Shown in pieces: positions 5,575-7,293 of a stretch of DNA of 7,293 nt. Under the pieces are notes generated by a model. That model was not told where the DNA came from and did no database searches. It worked only from the letters and a program-made list of their open reading frames with translations. Position 1 is the first letter of the stretch, and each line of letters begins with the position of its first letter. Location of the stretch: contig DATKWF010000056.1 in NCBI GenBank assembly GCA_035529715.1, forward strand, positions 1 through 7,293. The letters run 5' to 3'. Both the position numbers and the translations under genes were made by a program. This DNA is from DATKWF01 sp035529715 (GTDB lineage Bacteria; Chloroflexota; Dehalococcoidia; Dehalococcoidales; RBG-16-60-22).

Positions 5575-5581
5575 CCCCTCC
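5575..5581 (-). promoter_or_regulatory. Ribosome-binding site that fixes the ruvX start
   Basis: GGAGGGG on the minus strand lies in the 24-bp gap between alaS and ruvX. Its GGAGG core ends 5 nt before the ATC at 5571-5569, which is normal spacing. Its strength and position are the main evidence that translation begins at the ATC rather than at the internal ATG at 5382. Confidence 0.7.
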
Positions 5582-5595
5582 GAACAGAACGACCC

Positions 5596-7293
5596 TTAAA
5601 TCAGGCTTTTTGCCCGACGCAGAGCTTCATCTAATTTATCTTTATGCTTACCACCCGCCTGAGCCAAAGCCGGCTTACCACCGCCACCACCCCCAGCCAC
5701 CTGCGCCACCTGCTTCACTATCTCTCCGGCATGGTAACCCCTGGCAATCAGGTCTGAAGTTACTGCCGCCAGAAAGACAGGTCTATCTTCGTAAACCGTG
5801 CCCAGAACCACCACCACACTGCCGAGCTTATCCCGGATAAGGTCGCTCATTTCCCGCAGAATTTCCAGTCGGGAAGAAGGTACCCTGGCGACCAGCACCG
5901 TTACCCCGTTAATTTCCTCAGTCTTATTCAGCAGAGACTCAGCCCTTATCCTGGCCAGTTCTCTCTCCAGAGCCAGCCTCTGCCGGCGCTCTATTTCAAA
6001 ATCGCTTGCTGTACTGGATACTTGTTCCTCAGCTTTATCTGGTAATGTTTTCAGCAAGTGGGCAATATTCTCCAAGCTGGAAAGGCGGCGGTTAACAAAT
6101 GCCTCCGCTCCCCGGCCAGTAACCGCTTCAATGCGGCGCAAGCCGGAGCCTATACTGCTTTCACCAATAATACGGAAAAAGCCTATCTCCCCTGTCGAAG
6201 AGACATGGGTGCCGCCACAAAGCTCGGTGCTGAACGGCGGCTCACCAATCCTCAACACCCGGACGACATCGCCATACTTCTCATCAAACAGGGCGATGGC
6301 ACCTTCCTTGATAGCTTTCTTATACGGCATTTCTTCATCATGCACCGGCAGATTCTGGCGAATTTTCTCATTGACGATATGCTGCACCTCTTCTATTTCC
6401 TCCGGCATCATGGCAACCAGGTGGGAAAAGTCAAACCGGAACTGGCCAGGGGCGACCAGTGAACCGCTCTGATGGACATGCTCACCCAGAACCTGCCGGA
6501 GGGCAAACTGAAGCAGATGGGTAGCCGTATGATTGCGGGTAATATCGGCGCGCTTTTCTCCATCCACCTCAGCCTCCGCCTCATCTCCCACGCTCAGACT
6601 GCCTTCGGTGACACGTCCCTGGTGGACGATAATATCCGGAGGGACCCGGACGGCACCGGTAACCAGGAAATTCCCGGAGGCGCTGTGTATCTGCCCGGTG
6701 TCACCCACCTGTCCTCCCATTTCTCCATAAAAGGGGGTAACTTTCAGAATCAGGCCGGCTTCCTGTCCCTGAGAGATTGCCTCCGTGGTGGCACCGTCAA
6801 CCTGAAGGTCAATAATAACCGATTTATGCTTGAGGTTATGATAACCGACAAAAGGCGTAGTCTTTATGTTAAGTTCGCCATGTGCTCCAACTACTCCCCC
6901 ACCTACACTTACCTTAAACGTCTGGACTGCACGGGCTCTCTCCCGCTGTTTATCCATTTCCTTCTCAAAACCCGCCGTGTCTACGGAATAACCACGCCCT
7001 CGGGCAATCTCAACAGTTAGCTCAATGGGAATGCCATGGGTATCATAGAGCTTGAAAGCATCAACCCCGGAAATCATTTGGGTTGCTCCAGCCGGAGTTA
7101 TGTCGGTCTCTGCCACTTGGGTTGCTCCAGCCGCCTTGAGGCTCCCCATATGCTCCAGGCCAGTGATGAGCGTCTCCTCGAACCTGGCTTCCTCAAGCCC
7201 AATCACCCGGAGGATGAAATCCTGACGCTGCTTTATCTCCGGATAAACATGACCCATCTGTGCGATGGCAACTTGAGCCATTTCGGAGAGGAA
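5596..7293 (-). CDS. alaS: Alanyl-tRNA synthetase, 5' end cut by the window
   Basis: C-terminal 565 residues of alanyl-tRNA synthetase, which attaches alanine to tRNA-Ala in the cytoplasm. The reading frame continues past the right edge; most of the N-terminal aminoacylation domain is outside. Counting from the first visible Met (7281), the tRNA-recognition region contains RLYDT-like FKLYDTHGIPIELT (76-89). The editing domain has the zinc-binding HTATH (251-255) and CGGTH (355-359) motifs, so mischarged Ser/Gly-tRNA can probably be cleared. A coiled-coil segment follows (about 420-455), then the C-Ala domain with the glycine-rich GGGGGGKPALAQAGGK (530-545). Oddly, residues 46-68 are about 13 longer than the E. 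coli protein as I recall it and contain AGATQ twice. The stop is 24 bp before the ruvX start. The visible length fits the family's usual total of about 870 residues. Confidence 0.97.
   Translation of the reverse strand, partial: FLSEMAQVAIAQMGHVYPEIKQRQDFILRVIGLEEARFEETLITGLEHMGSLKAAGATQVAETDITPAGATQMISGVDAFKLYDTHGIPIELTVEIARGRGYSVDTAGFEKEMDKQRERARAVQTFKVSVGGGVVGAHGELNIKTTPFVGYHNLKHKSVIIDLQVDGATTEAISQGQEAGLILKVTPFYGEMGGQVGDTGQIHSASGNFLVTGAVRVPPDIIVHQGRVTEGSLSVGDEAEAEVDGEKRADITRNHTATHLLQFALRQVLGEHVHQSGSLVAPGQFRFDFSHLVAMMPEEIEEVQHIVNEKIRQNLPVHDEEMPYKKAIKEGAIALFDEKYGDVVRVLRIGEPPFSTELCGGTHVSSTGEIGFFRIIGESSIGSGLRRIEAVTGRGAEAFVNRRLSSLENIAHLLKTLPDKAEEQVSSTASDFEIERRQRLALERELARIRAESLLNKTEEINGVTVLVARVPSSRLEILREMSDLIRDKLGSVVVVLGTVYEDRPVFLAAVTSDLIARGYHAGEIVKQVAQVAGGGGGGKPALAQAGGKHKDKLDEALRRAKSLI
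7078..7133. repeat. 17-bp direct repeat inside alaS, period 39 bp
   Basis: TTGGGTTGCTCCAGCCG occurs at 7078-7094 and 7117-7133, exactly 39 bp (13 codons) apart. Both encode AGATQ in frame. The intervening 22 bp do not resemble the bases after the second copy, so this is not a simple recent tandem duplication. It coincides with the extra residues in AlaRS. Confidence 0.85.

Noticed and set aside
5798..6472. Plus-strand 224-residue open frame
   Set aside because: It is antisense to the editing and C-terminal domains of alaS, which are unmistakable; the product is Ser/Arg-rich with no domain.
6472..7020. Plus-strand 182-residue open frame
   Set aside because: It is antisense to alaS and has no family resemblance.

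Overview
The window looks like chromosomal DNA from an anaerobic bacterium. My best guess is Chloroflexota, class Dehalococcoidia. That guess rests on the general style of the sequence: large TIG/fibronectin-type surface proteins with one C-terminal membrane anchor, next to ordinary housekeeping genes. No marker gene fixes the taxonomy, so the assignment is inference. All convincing genes are on the minus strand and are read from the right end of the window to the left.

Right end (7293 to 5161): the 3' two thirds of alaS (alanyl-tRNA synthetase, cut by the window edge), then after 24 bp ruvX/yqgF (RNase H-fold nuclease of the Holliday-junction resolvase-like family). The intact ruvX frame has no ATG, GTG or TTG before its first conserved motif. 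The only well-placed initiator is ATC, 5 nt after a strong Shine-Dalgarno sequence. The alaS product carries an extra stretch of about 13 residues flanked by 17-bp direct repeats.

Centre (5095 to 1040): a hairpin closes the alaS-ruvX unit. A textbook sigma-A promoter (TTGACA, 17 bp, TATAAT) then starts a second unit: a 68-residue excisionase/MerR-type helix-turn-helix protein, followed by two tandem paralogous surface proteins of 610 and 578 residues. Each surface protein has a signal peptide, four IPT/TIG-like Ig domains, one or two fibronectin-III-like domains, one C-terminal transmembrane helix and the same GRRTAYY end. A GC-rich hairpin followed by a T-rich run ends the unit. The simplest reading is a small DNA-binding protein co-transcribed with two envelope proteins that protrude from the cell.

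Left end (1039 to 1): a 90-residue protein resembling the HesB/IscA fold but lacking the iron-sulfur cysteines, with its own terminator, then about 480 bp with no gene. This non-coding stretch holds a second copy (39 of 41 bases) of the GC-rich hairpin repeat, a degenerate tRNA-fMet-like 3' half, a perfect 18-bp tandem duplication and a weak long-range inverted repeat.

I see no CRISPR array, transposase, complete tRNA, rRNA or defence system. The points most worth a second look are the ATC start of ruvX, the shared C-terminal anchor of the surface-protein pair, the cysteine-poor IscA-like protein, the AlaRS insertion and the tRNA-like relic.
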